NCBI RefSeq assembly: GCF_019931275.1
Contig: NZ_JAIOTY010000003.1
Coordinates: 62,001 to 126,000 of the forward strand
Origin: Nitratidesulfovibrio sp. SRB-5
GTDB taxonomy: Bacteria; Desulfobacterota; Desulfovibrionia; Desulfovibrionales; Desulfovibrionaceae
DNA: 64,000 bases
Direction of reading: 5' to 3'
Made by a program: the position numbers and the translations under genes. The notes beneath the pieces were generated by a model that did no database searches, was not told where the DNA came from, and saw nothing but the letters and a program-made list of their open reading frames with translations. The first letter of the stretch is position 1; each line of letters opens with the position of its first letter. This document shows, piece by piece, positions 1 to 7,272 of this stretch.

Positions 1-119
1 TCCTGCATGGTGCGCGCCGAACGGGCGCGGCCCACCGCCCCTTCCAGCGAACCCGCCAGCTTGCGGCGGCGGGGGTCGTCAGCGTTCTTCAGTCCGGACG
101 TGAACAAGCCGGAGGTCAT
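1..119 (-). CDS. Partial hypothetical protein (N-terminus only)
   Basis: The first 39 codons of a leftward gene lie here; the rest is outside the window. The start ATG (117-119) has GGAGG five bases upstream, so the start is well supported. The visible peptide begins MTSGLFTSGLKNADD and continues into an Arg/Ala-rich stretch (DPRRRKLAGSLEG). No domain is recognisable in so short a fragment and I do not assign a function. An AT-rich patch at about 330-360 could hold its promoter on the minus strand, but no clear -35/-10 pair was found. Confidence 0.7.
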   Translation of the reverse strand, partial: MTSGLFTSGLKNADDPRRRKLAGSLEGAVGRARSARTMQ

Positions 120-592
120 ACGCGCCTCCGTGTATAGATGGATGTGATGCTTGGGACCCCATAAGGCGTGCCAACGTGGCGCAGGCAAAGCGGCGGGGCG
201 GGTTGCAGGCGCCCCGCCGCCAGAGGAAATGCACGCCCCAATGGCGCGGAGTCAGCGTATCCCATGCCTTGCGGGCACATCCGGCCACAGGGGGATCGGA
301 AGGGGGTTGCGGGGTGGTCCCAAGGGTGCCCGGACATGACGCAAAAAACATAAAACGATGCGAAAGGACGTGTCGGGGCACACGGCATGAAATCCGCCAC
401 GTACCCGGCAACACGCACACTGGGCAGCCGAACAGCCGCCTGCCCCCCCCCACGCCATCTCTCTGGCACAAACGCAACGGGCCGGAGGATCACTCCTCCG
501 GCCGTGCCATGCCTTCCATATTCCTATGCCGTGCCCTGCCTGCCCCGGCTCCGCCCCAGCCCTGCACACCCCGACTTCACCCAGCCCCGTTC
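120..592. other. Intergenic region with two hairpins
   Basis: No credible gene. It contains a perfect 10-bp inverted repeat with a 9-nt loop (191-200 / 210-219, CGGCGGGGCG and its complement) without a T-tract, and the probable terminator at 480-503. The open frames that cross it lack ribosome binding sites and resemble no family. Confidence 0.6.
480..503 (-). terminator. Probable terminator of the MocR-type gene
   Basis: Perfect 10-bp stem GGCCGGAGGA / TCCTCCGGCC with a 4-nt loop, 90 bases past the stop codon of the leftward regulator gene. The following bases on the minus strand (CGTTGCGTTTG) are only weakly T-rich, so this may be an inefficient terminator or a processing hairpin. Confidence 0.5.
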
Positions 593-2143
593 CTACCCCG
601 CTCCCGCGCCCGTCCGGCACTCCCCGGCCAGCCGCCCCAGGGTGCGCAGCCCTTCGGCCATGCGCTCGTTCCACAGGCCGTTGCAGCCAAGGCGCAGGTA
701 GTTGGCGAACTTTTCCTGCGTGCTGAACACGGCCCCCGGCGCCACGGATATGCCCGCCTGCCGCGCGCGGAAGAACAGTTCCACCCCGTCGGTGCCGGGC
801 GGCAGTTCCACCCACAGCACGCCGCCGCCCTCGGGCCGGGTCACCCCGGTACCGGGCGGAAAGCAGTCCGCAAGGTGCATGCGCATGGCCTGCATCTGGC
901 GCGAAAAGGCCGTGCGCAGGCGGCGCAGCTGCCGCTCGAACAGCCCCTGTCGCAGGTATTCGGCCATGGCGAACTGGGTCAGGGTGGCCCCGCAGACATT
1001 GGTGGTGGCCTTTATCTCCCGCGCGCGCTCGCCGATGCGCCCGGTGACCATCCAGCCCATGCGAAAGCCCGGCGCCACGGTCTTGGAGAACGACGAGCAC
1101 AGCGTGACCAGCCCGTGCACGTCCCATTGCAGAAAGGTGGACGGGCGCGAGGGGCCGTAGTGCAGGTCCGTGGACACGTCGTCCTCTATGAGGTGGATGC
1201 CCCGCCCGGCCAGCATGTCCAGGATTTCGCGCTTGGCGTCGTCGGGGGTCAGGCTGCCGTCCGGGTTGTTGAAGTTGGGCGAAAAGGCGCACGCCGCCAC
1301 CCGGTGCCGGTCCAGGATGTGCCGCACGTCGCGCGGGTCCACGCCCGCCTCCGGCGTGCTGGGCACCTCGATGGCGCGCAGCCCCAGCGATTCGATGAGT
1401 TGCAGGAAGCAGTAGTAGGTGGGCGACTGGATCATCACGATGTCGCCGGGCCGGGTCAGGCAGCGCAGGGCGATGTACAGCGCCTCCACCGCGCCGTTGG
1501 TGATAAGGATGTCGTCCGGCCCCGCGCCCACGCCGCATTCGCGATGCCGCCAGGCGATCTGGCGGCGCAGTTCCAGGTCGCCGGGAATGGTGGCGTAGGC
1601 GGCGGCCTCGCCCGCGCGCGAGCGCATCACCTCGGACAGGATGCGCCCCAGCGCCCGGCCCGGCAGCAGCGTTTCGTCCGGGCACAGCACGCCGAAGGGC
1701 ACCAGGTCGCGGTTGCCCACGGCTTCGAGCACGGTGGAGATGAGCCGGGCGCGGTTCACCTCGCGCGGGCCGGTGGGCGGGGCCGGGCGGGCCTGCGGCA
1801 CGGGCAGGCCGCGCATGCCCTGGCGCACGAAATAACCGGAACGGGGCCGCGCCTCGATGATGCCCTTGCGCTCCAGTTCCAGATAGGCGTGCCCCACGGT
1901 GGCGATGGACAGCCCCATGGAGGTGGACAGCCCGCGCAGCGATGGCAACCGGTCGCCGGGGCGAAACCTGCCGGACTGGATCATGTCCGTCACGTGGCGC
2001 TCCACCCGATGGTAGTGGAAGGCGGCGGCATCGGCGGCGGGCGTGCTGCCTGTAACGGCGGAAGCATCGGAACCGGCGTCCCCGTCCATACAGGGGGCCG
2101 GATTGATACCGGGGGCTGGCGCGGCAAAGGAGCGGGCGGGCAT
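593..2143 (-). CDS. MocR-type regulator: GntR winged helix fused to aminotransferase fold
   Basis: 516 residues. A GntR winged helix-turn-helix (about residues 42-112, with FRPGDRLPSLRGLS) is followed by a class I aminotransferase-like domain with the PLP-lysine motif SSFSKT (Lys about 354) and GFRMGW after it. MocR proteins bind PLP and usually control a neighbouring transporter or amino-acid/B6 gene, acting as both repressor and activator. The gene is divergent from azlCD, so branched-chain amino-acid export is the likely target. The start at 2143 is chosen for AAGGAGG four bases upstream; an ATG 93 bases further upstream lacks a good site. Possible binding repeats lie at 2235-2284. A true aminotransferase role cannot be excluded but is less likely with the intact N-terminal DNA-binding domain. 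Confidence 0.88.
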   Translation of the reverse strand: MPARSFAAPAPGINPAPCMDGDAGSDASAVTGSTPAADAAAFHYHRVERHVTDMIQSGRFRPGDRLPSLRGLSTSMGLSIATVGHAYLELERKGIIEARPRSGYFVRQGMRGLPVPQARPAPPTGPREVNRARLISTVLEAVGNRDLVPFGVLCPDETLLPGRALGRILSEVMRSRAGEAAAYATIPGDLELRRQIAWRHRECGVGAGPDDILITNGAVEALYIALRCLTRPGDIVMIQSPTYYCFLQLIESLGLRAIEVPSTPEAGVDPRDVRHILDRHRVAACAFSPNFNNPDGSLTPDDAKREILDMLAGRGIHLIEDDVSTDLHYGPSRPSTFLQWDVHGLVTLCSSFSKTVAPGFRMGWMVTGRIGERAREIKATTNVCGATLTQFAMAEYLRQGLFERQLRRLRTAFSRQMQAMRMHLADCFPPGTGVTRPEGGGVLWVELPPGTDGVELFFRARQAGISVAPGAVFSTQEKFANYLRLGCNGLWNERMAEGLRTLGRLAGECRTGAGAG

Positions 2144-2234
2144 GGGGCCTCCTTGCAGGAGCGGTGGGCAGTGGCGGGGCGGGTTGATGCGCGGGATGGG
2201 CGTGGCTGACCAGTCGAAACCCGGTGCCCGCGCC

Positions 2235-2284
2235 ATCTGTTATGCTTGTTTTTCCGTTTGACTGTATCTGTTCAGGTGACAGAT
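2235..2284. promoter_or_regulatory. Candidate MocR operator: ATCTGT repeats
   Basis: ATCTGT occurs at 2235-2240 and 2266-2271 as direct repeats 31 bases apart, and the complement ACAGAT at 2279-2284 makes a perfect 6-bp inverted repeat with the second copy (7-nt spacer). MocR regulators such as GabR bind two direct repeats about three helical turns apart, so the geometry fits. A TTGACT (2258-2263) with AGATTT 17 bases downstream is a possible promoter for azlC overlapping the repeats. Confidence 0.5.
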
Positions 2285-2294
2285 TTCATGGTCA

Positions 2295-2316
2295 GGTGCA
2301 ACCCGGAGGTTGCACC
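2295..2316 (+). promoter_or_regulatory. Hairpin holding the azlC ribosome binding site in its loop
   Basis: Perfect 8-bp inverted repeat GGTGCAAC / GTTGCACC around CCGGAG, ending directly before the ATG at 2317. The GGAGG that serves as Shine-Dalgarno sequence spans the loop and the first stem base. It could be a translational control hairpin or a protein operator; the sequence alone does not decide. Confidence 0.45.
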
Positions 2317-3246
2317 ATGGATACCGCTTCGTCGCCCGGCACGACCCACGCGCCGTCATCACGCCATTCAGCAGGCATCATGCCCGCGTCCCGCCTGGCC
2401 GCCGTGCTGTCCGGCATGCGCCAGGCCCTGCCCATCGTGCTCGGCTACGTGCCGGTGGCCTTCGCCTTCGGGGTGCTGGCCCGCAAGACCGGCATGCCCG
2501 CGTCGGGCGCAGTGTGCATGTCGCTGATGGTCTTCGCCGGGTCCGCCCAGCTCATTTCGGTCAGCCTGCTGGCGGGCGGGGCATCCCCGGCCACGGTGGT
2601 GCTGACCACCTTCGTGGTCAACCTGCGCCACCTGCTCATGTCCGCCGCGCTGGCCCCGGCCCTGCGCCGCTGGCCGCGCGCGCTGCAAGCGCTGTTCGCC
2701 TTCCAGCTGACGGATGAAACCTTTGCCCTGCACGTCAGCCGCCTGCCCTCCACCCCCGGGGACACCCGGCCCGAACCGCCCCGCGCCGAAACCCTGGCCC
2801 TGAACATGACCGCGCAGTCCGCGTGGGTCATGGGCACCATCATCGGCGTGTTCGGCAGCGAACTGGTGGCCGACGTGCGCCCGCTGGGGCTGGACTACGC
2901 CCTGCCCGCCATGTTCATCGCCCTGCTGCTGCCGTACTGCCGCAAGGCGCGGCGCTTCGCGCTGGCCGCCGTGCTGGCCGGTGGGCTGTCCGTGTTGCTG
3001 GCGCTGGCCGGGGCCGGGCAGTGGAACGTGATCATCGCCACGGTCTGCGCGGCCACCCTGTGCACCCTGCTGCCCACCAAGGCAGATGCGGCGCAGCGCA
3101 AGGGCGGGCACAACACCGCCAACGCGGCGGAATCGGACGGATTGAACGGGCCGAACGAACAGAACGGGCCGGACAAGGCGAATGGCCTTGCCGGGCTGCC
3201 CGATCTGGCGGAACCCGACGGCGCGAGCCGCGCCCCCACCCTGTAG
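2317..3246 (+). CDS. azlC: AzlC family branched-chain amino-acid exporter, large subunit
   Basis: 309 residues with several hydrophobic segments and the family N-terminal pattern (GMRQALPIVLGYVPVAFAFGVLA, split here by wording only). AzlC with AzlD exports branched-chain amino acids and analogues across the inner membrane. azlD follows 24 bases downstream, confirming the pair. The start at 2317 (MDTASSPG) has GGAGG seven bases upstream; an in-frame ATG at 2224 would place the operator region inside the gene. The last 45 residues are a low-complexity Asn/Gly/Pro tail (SDGLNGPNEQNGPDKANG) absent from typical 230-250-residue AzlC proteins, possibly grown by repeat expansion. Likely controlled by the divergent MocR regulator. 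Confidence 0.9.
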   Translation: MDTASSPGTTHAPSSRHSAGIMPASRLAAVLSGMRQALPIVLGYVPVAFAFGVLARKTGMPASGAVCMSLMVFAGSAQLISVSLLAGGASPATVVLTTFVVNLRHLLMSAALAPALRRWPRALQALFAFQLTDETFALHVSRLPSTPGDTRPEPPRAETLALNMTAQSAWVMGTIIGVFGSELVADVRPLGLDYALPAMFIALLLPYCRKARRFALAAVLAGGLSVLLALAGAGQWNVIIATVCAATLCTLLPTKADAAQRKGGHNTANAAESDGLNGPNEQNGPDKANGLAGLPDLAEPDGASRAPTL

Positions 3247-3270
3247 CCGCGCGCCGCGAGGAGACCGGAC

Positions 3271-3597
3271 ATGACCACCACCTTCTTCCTGATGTTGTGC
3301 GGCATGCTTGCCGTCACCTACATCCCCCGCGCCGTGCCCCTGCAACTGCTGTCGCAGCGCGAACTGAACCCCGTCATCACCCGCTGGCTCTCCTTCGTGC
3401 CGCCCGCGGTGCTGGCCGCCCTGCTGGCCCCGGACCTGATCGTGAAACAGGGCGCGGTGCACATCACCGCCGACAACCTGTACCTGCTGGCCGCCGTGCC
3501 CGCCACGCTGGTGGCGTGGCGCACGGGCAGCTTCTTCGGCACCATTGCCGTGGGCATGGCCGCCGTGGCCTGTGCACGGTGGTTCGGCATGGCTTGA
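3271..3597 (+). CDS. azlD: AzlD family branched-chain amino-acid exporter, small subunit
   Basis: 108 residues, the usual length, with about three membrane segments and the family sequence YIPRAVPLQLL near the N-terminus and LSFVPPAVLAALLAPDL in the middle. It is the obligate small partner of AzlC in the inner membrane. The ATG has GAGGAG nine to ten bases upstream and follows azlC in the same orientation, so the two are co-transcribed. No clear terminator follows. Confidence 0.92.
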   Translation: MTTTFFLMLCGMLAVTYIPRAVPLQLLSQRELNPVITRWLSFVPPAVLAALLAPDLIVKQGAVHITADNLYLLAAVPATLVAWRTGSFFGTIAVGMAAVACARWFGMA

Positions 3598-3965
3598 GGC
3601 CGCCAATCACCCCGCATCCCCTTCTTTCCCCACCCACACGCCGACGGTAGACCGGGCGTGCGGCGGCGGCGCGGACACCTCCTTGCCGCGTTGTCGCCGC
3701 CGCCCGCCTTCAATCAAAATCCCGCACCGTGCTCCGCCCCGCCCTGCATCGCGCCATCCCGCACCCTTCGCCCCGGCCCGCCGTCTTGCGCGCCAGCGTC
3801 GGCAAGCACCCGCAAACTTGCCCCCGCCATCGCGGGCGTGTAGAAGAGGCGGGTACCGTCGCACGCCGCCCGCGCCTTGCCGGTCCGGTCTCCGGCCCGA
3901 TCCGGCCATGCCCTCCGGCGGCGCCTGCCCTGCCCACATCCCCCCCCTTTTCCGGGAGAAGACGC
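3598..3965. other. Intergenic region, no gene seen
   Basis: 368 bases, very GC-rich and cytosine-rich on the plus strand. It separates azlD from the DsbA-like gene. No convincing promoter, hairpin or small gene was found. Confidence 0.6.
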
Positions 3966-4769
3966 ATGCTCCGCACCCTGTTCATTGCCCTGCTGCTGGC
4001 GCTGACCCTTGCCGCCACCTCGACGGTTCCCGCGCCCGCGCAGGCAGCCTCCAACGAGGAACTGAAGGCCGCCCTGCGCGACCTGCTGAAGGAAAATCCC
4101 GAACTGATCATGCAGGTGCTGCGCGACAACAGCGAAACCGTGCTGGAAATCGCCCAGCAGGGTTCCAACGTGCGCCGCAAGAAGGCGCTCATCGCCCAGT
4201 GGCAGGTGGACCAGACCCAGCCCAAGAAGGCCAACCTGGAAGGGCGGCCCATGCGCGGCCCGGCCAACGCGCCGGTGACCATCATTGCCTACTCCGACTT
4301 CACCTGTCCCTACTGCCAGCAGGCCGCGGGCACCATGGAACTGCTGCTGGCCAACTACAAGGACAAGGTGCGCTACGTCTTCAAGCACATGCCGCTGGAC
4401 AGCCACGACAACGCGCGCCTGGCCTCGGAATACCACGTGGCGGCGGGCCTGCAGGACGGCAAGAAGGCCTGGGCGTTCTACGAAACCGTGTTCCGCGACC
4501 GCGAAAAGCTGGTGGCCGAGGGCGAGCCCTTCCTCAAGAAGGCCGCCGCCGACGCCGGGCTGGACATGAAGCGCCTGGCCCAGGACATCAAGGGCAAGAA
4601 GGTCAAGGATTCCATAGAGGAAGACATGGCCGAGGCCCGCGCGCTGAACGTGCAGGGCACCCCGTACTTCCTGGTCAACGACCTGGTCATTCGCGGCTCC
4701 CTGCCGCTGGACCTGTTCTCCGACGCCGTGGACATGGCGCTGGAGGCGGCGGCCAAGACCAAGAAATAG
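3966..4769 (+). CDS. Secreted DsbA-family thiol:disulfide protein
   Basis: 267 residues. A signal peptide (residues 1-27, ending AQA-AS) sends it to the periplasm. An N-terminal helical segment with NPELIMQVLRDN is followed by a thioredoxin fold with the active site CPYC (about residues 114-117) and the cis-proline loop GTPYF near residue 225. This layout matches the BdbD/ScsC-type DsbA-like group, which forms or isomerises disulfides in secreted proteins. CPYC is a thioredoxin-like dipeptide rather than the CPHC of classical DsbA, so reductase or isomerase activity is possible. The start at 3966 has GGGAGA upstream and begins directly at the signal peptide. A terminator follows at 4796, so it is a single-gene unit. 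Confidence 0.88.
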   Translation: MLRTLFIALLLALTLAATSTVPAPAQAASNEELKAALRDLLKENPELIMQVLRDNSETVLEIAQQGSNVRRKKALIAQWQVDQTQPKKANLEGRPMRGPANAPVTIIAYSDFTCPYCQQAAGTMELLLANYKDKVRYVFKHMPLDSHDNARLASEYHVAAGLQDGKKAWAFYETVFRDREKLVAEGEPFLKKAAADAGLDMKRLAQDIKGKKVKDSIEEDMAEARALNVQGTPYFLVNDLVIRGSLPLDLFSDAVDMALEAAAKTKK

Positions 4770-4795
4770 CTGGCCGCACCGCGCACGACGCGACA

Positions 4796-4830
4796 CGGGC
4801 CGCTCCGGCATTGCCGGGGCGGCCCGTTTG
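4796..4830 (+). terminator. Rho-independent terminator of the DsbA-like gene
   Basis: Stem CGGGCCGC / GCGGCCCG extended by an inner CCGG-type stem, followed by GTTTG. It lies 27 bases past the stop codon. Confidence 0.7.
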
Positions 4831-4917
4831 CATTGGCCCTGCGCGCCCTGCGCCGCGTGACGCGCAGGGCGCGGAAATGGCGCTGCGGAAAAACGAAAGG
4901 AAACGGCGGGGCGCGGG

Positions 4918-5076
4918 CTACTTCCTGCGGCGGCGTTCCAGGGTGATGCCCGCCAGAAACCCGCCGATCATGCCCACGCCGAAGGCGCGGGGAATGCTGT
5001 CGCTAAGGCCCAGCAGCGCCGCGAACACGCCGAGGGAACCGCCGATGAGGATGCCGCGAACGATGTAGCTGTCCAT
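4918..5076 (-). CDS. Small membrane protein, 52 residues
   Basis: A short leftward gene with ATG at 5074-5076 and AAGGA five bases upstream, ending in TAG at 4918. The product starts MDSYIVRGILIGG, has two hydrophobic stretches separated by SDSIPRAFGVGM, and ends in a cationic tail ERRRRK, giving a likely two-segment inner-membrane protein with both ends cytoplasmic. No family is recognised. Good ribosome binding site, amphipathic layout and basic tail argue that it is real. Confidence 0.7.
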   Translation of the reverse strand: MDSYIVRGILIGGSLGVFAALLGLSDSIPRAFGVGMIGGFLAGITLERRRRK

Positions 5077-5430
5077 GCCTGTCCTTCTGGGGCTGTGGGA
5101 ATTTGCGGGCTAAAGCTCCGGCAGCGTGCGGACGCCCCGGAATCCCGCGTGATGGTAGTCGCGCGGGGCGAGCGGTGTCAACGTGACCGAGGGACCGAGA
5201 GACCGAGGCACGGGGGCACGGAGGGACCGGGGCGCAACGGCGCGACACGGCGAATCCGGCAGGCCGCGGGCAGGGGGAAGCGACGCGCGCGAACATCACC
5301 GGGTCGATACCGTCCCCAAAGATACTGGCGGGCTGCTGCCAGCCCGCCATCTTGCCACATGACGGGGTGCCTGCCCTTCCGTGTATCCGGACACCAGCCG
5401 TTCCACCCGCCCGGCGGCCCGCCACCGCCA

Positions 5431-5462
5431 AAAACAGAACCCCGGCCACGGTGGCCGGGGTT
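5431..5462 (-). terminator. Orphan minus-strand terminator
   Basis: A 12-bp perfect stem AACCCCGGCCAC / GTGGCCGGGGTT (5438-5462) followed on the minus strand by CTGTTTTTGG. This is a good intrinsic terminator reading leftward, yet no coding sequence lies upstream of it on that strand for about 1.4 kb. Confidence 0.65.
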
Positions 5463-6022
5463 CCGCAAGGGGGTCGGATGTCCAAGACTGCAAGGGGGGA
5501 ACAAGGCTGGGGGTCCAAGGGGGGGCGGCGGGTGGGCTGTCCCGCCGCCCCTGCGGTCACTGCATCAACGAAGGAGGAGTTTGGGCTGGTCGCTGTCTCG
5601 TGTGCTTTGGGCACTATGTCTTCGGTCGCCGTGGCGGCCGCTGGTCGCTTCCGGGGGCTCCAAGCCCCCGGCTGGAGATACCGTGCGGACAGGAGGAGGT
5701 CGGTCCTGCACAGTGCGGGTGCGTTGCGGCTGTGTGCCGGTGCTCCCGTATCGCTTCGGTCGTCCGGGCCGTCGCCTTGGCCCGGCGGCCGTTGCCGCGA
5801 ATTCATTGCCCGTGCCCTTCTCCGCGAGGGGGAACCGGAGAGGGGCCAGGAGCGGTGGGGGAACGGGACGCCACACGTCCACCGTATCCGCGAAGGGTCT
5901 CGCGGAGTTCCCCTGCCGCCCGGAACGTGCCGGGCCGCACGTGGGGGTTGCCTTCGGGCGCCTCGTCCCTTGCGTGTTCCTGTTCCGTCCCGCGTCTCCA
6001 CCGTAGTGCCCGGGGAGGGGGG

Positions 6023-6052
6023 GACCGCCGCGACCGGCGGGTCGCGGCGGTC
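6023..6052. repeat. Perfect 12-bp GC hairpin
   Basis: GACCGCCGCGAC and its exact complement separated by 6 bases. It has no T-tract and is followed by short direct repeats of TCAGGGGAA, so its role is unknown. Confidence 0.6.
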
Positions 6053-6120
6053 AGGGGAATCAGGGGAATCAGGCTAGGGCTTGCACTCTGCGAAGGGCAG
6101 CGTTGTCATGCGCTGAAGGA

Positions 6121-6260
6121 GAATTAGCACAGGGCGTGCCAAACGATGAAAACACATATTTTCAGCGTGTTATGATTTTTCGAGAAAATGTGCAGACTTT
6201 TGTTGTGCAACGCTATGCACATGTTTTTTGCACAAACGGGCTGCACGTGTGCAAAATGCA
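6121..6260. promoter_or_regulatory. AT-rich island with clustered TGCACA-core sites
   Basis: About 140 bases much richer in AT than the surroundings. Five TGCACA/TGTGCA cores lie at 6189-6194, 6204-6209, 6216-6221, 6229-6234 and 6248-6253. Read as nonamers, CTATGCACA (6213-6221), TTTTGCACA (6226-6234) and TTTTGCACA on the minus strand (6248-6256) are each one base from the DnaA-box consensus TTATNCACA. TGAAAA / TTTTCA (6147-6164) forms a further dyad. No gene start is adjacent: the nearest gene ends at 6520 on the minus strand. It may be a DnaA-titration or regulatory site, or a remnant. Confidence 0.4.
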
Positions 6261-6441
6261 TACACCCCGCCAGCCTTGCGCATGTGCCCGCGACGGACGT
6301 GACCGGCTTGCGCAACCCGCCTGCCCACGGCATCGACACGGGGAGCGTCTCGCTGGAGGCACGGGAGGCCCGCTTGCGCGTTGCACTGCGCACGCCGCCC
6401 TCCTTGCGGCACCATGTCCCCTCCCCACGCGAAACGAACGC

Positions 6442-6473
6442 AGCCGGAAAGGGAGCATGCTCCCTTTCCGGCT
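6442..6473 (-). terminator. 32-bp perfect palindrome, probable terminator of the DUF523 gene
   Basis: The 16-bp arm AGCCGGAAAGGGAGCA is followed at once by its exact complement, 47 bases past the stop codon of the leftward gene. The inner TGCA would form the loop. Minus-strand bases after it (GCGTTCGTTTCG) contain some T but no continuous tract. Confidence 0.6.
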
Positions 6474-6519
6474 ATGAAAGTTCCGTGCCCGGCGCACCCG
6501 GCGCGCCATTCGGAACGGA

Positions 6520-6942
6520 CTATTCGTCGCAGCGCACCGTGATGCCCGCCGCGCGCAGGGCATCGGCGAACAGGCCGTCGCCCGCCACCAGCGTCCGCGT
6601 GAAGGTGCCGTCGTAGATGCGCCCGCACCCGCACGAGGGCGAGCGCGCCTTCAGGATGGCCTCGGTGCAGCCCGCCAACAGGGCTAGGCGCACGCCTTCC
6701 TCGGCGCCCCTGACAAAGGCGTCCGTGGCGTCGGACAGGGTTCCGTCGGCCTCGCGGCACAGCACCTTGCCGTCGCGCAGTTCGCACGGCGGTCGCGGCG
6801 TGGGCAACCCGCCCAGTTGTTCCGGACAGACCGGCAGGGCCAGCCCTTGCCGCACCAGTTCGATGACCCCCTCGCGGGGGTTGGCCTCTCCGTCGAAGCG
6901 GCAGGCCACGCCCGCCAGACAGGCGCTGACCACGTAGATCAT
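6520..6942 (-). CDS. DUF523 protein, TudS-like [4Fe-4S] family
   Basis: 140 residues. It shows the family motifs SACLAGVACRFDG at the N-terminus, CPEQLGGLPTPRPP in the middle and ARSPSCGCG near residue 100. Cys8, Cys39 and Cys104 sit where the three cluster ligands of the thiouracil desulfurase TudS (a DUF523 member) are expected, so a [4Fe-4S]-dependent desulfuration of thiolated pyrimidines is plausible. The start at 6942 (MIYVVSACLAG) has GGAGG six bases upstream; longer forms add only non-conserved sequence. It lies 330 bases downstream of the acyltransferase gene in the same direction. Function by family only; activity is an inference. Confidence 0.85.
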   Translation of the reverse strand: MIYVVSACLAGVACRFDGEANPREGVIELVRQGLALPVCPEQLGGLPTPRPPCELRDGKVLCREADGTLSDATDAFVRGAEEGVRLALLAGCTEAILKARSPSCGCGRIYDGTFTRTLVAGDGLFADALRAAGITVRCDE

Positions 6943-7272
6943 GGATGCCTCCGTTTCCGGCGGCCGCGCGGCCCCTCGCGACAGTGCGCGGGGAACACGG
7001 ACGGGCACGCACGCGGGCAGGGCGGGACAGGGCGCGGGAGCAGGCCCGCGCAGTGCGCACAGGCGCAGCATGCACCCCGCGGCACAGTCCGCCGCATGTC
7101 CCGCCGCGCGGCGCATGCCGCCGCCCATGTTCCGACCCGCGGACAGGACGGCGCGCAGCCCCCTGCGGCCCGCGCCGCCACCGTGCGGCGTGCGCGGCAT
7201 TACACCGGTATATGGCGGCAAGGGTACCCGCATGGCGGCATCTGTCAACCGGGAGAGCAACTGGGCGGTCAC
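6943..7272. other. Intergenic region, no gene seen
   Basis: 330 bases between two leftward genes. A near-palindrome around ACACCGGTAT (7202-7211) is the only structure noticed. The DUF523 promoter should lie here but no convincing -35/-10 pair was found. Confidence 0.5.

Larger units (their letters stand above)
5077..6119. other. One-kilobase gene-free region rich in perfect hairpins
   Basis: No open frame here has a ribosome binding site and a protein-like composition. Instead there are several perfect inverted repeats: TGGCGGGCTG / CAGCCCGCCA (5326-5349), a 12-bp stem at 5438-5462, GGGGGCT-type stem near 5655-5675, and a 12-bp stem GACCGCCGCGAC / GTCGCGGCGGTC (6023-6052). A Gly/Arg-looking frame at 5565-5882 on the minus strand is compositionally noise. 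It could encode a structured RNA or be a decayed region. Confidence 0.5.

Noticed and set aside
176-2209. 677-codon rightward frame opposite the MocR gene
   Set aside because: Antisense to a clear GntR/aminotransferase protein; composition is that of a shadow frame.
5565-5882. Possible small basic protein on the minus strand
   Set aside because: No ribosome binding site and random-looking composition; overlaps hairpins.
5077-6119. tmRNA, RNase P RNA, SRP RNA or 6S RNA
   Set aside because: I looked for their conserved blocks by eye and saw none; an Rfam scan would be decisive.
6121-6260. Chromosomal replication origin
   Set aside because: No dnaA, dnaN, gyr or parAB genes lie nearby and only one of the usual signals (box cluster plus AT-rich stretch) is present, so I keep it only as a DnaA-site hypothesis.
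6939-7181. Cys-rich small protein on the minus strand
   Set aside because: Frame overlaps the DUF523 start region, lacks a ribosome binding site, and its Cys content follows from the GC-rich sequence.
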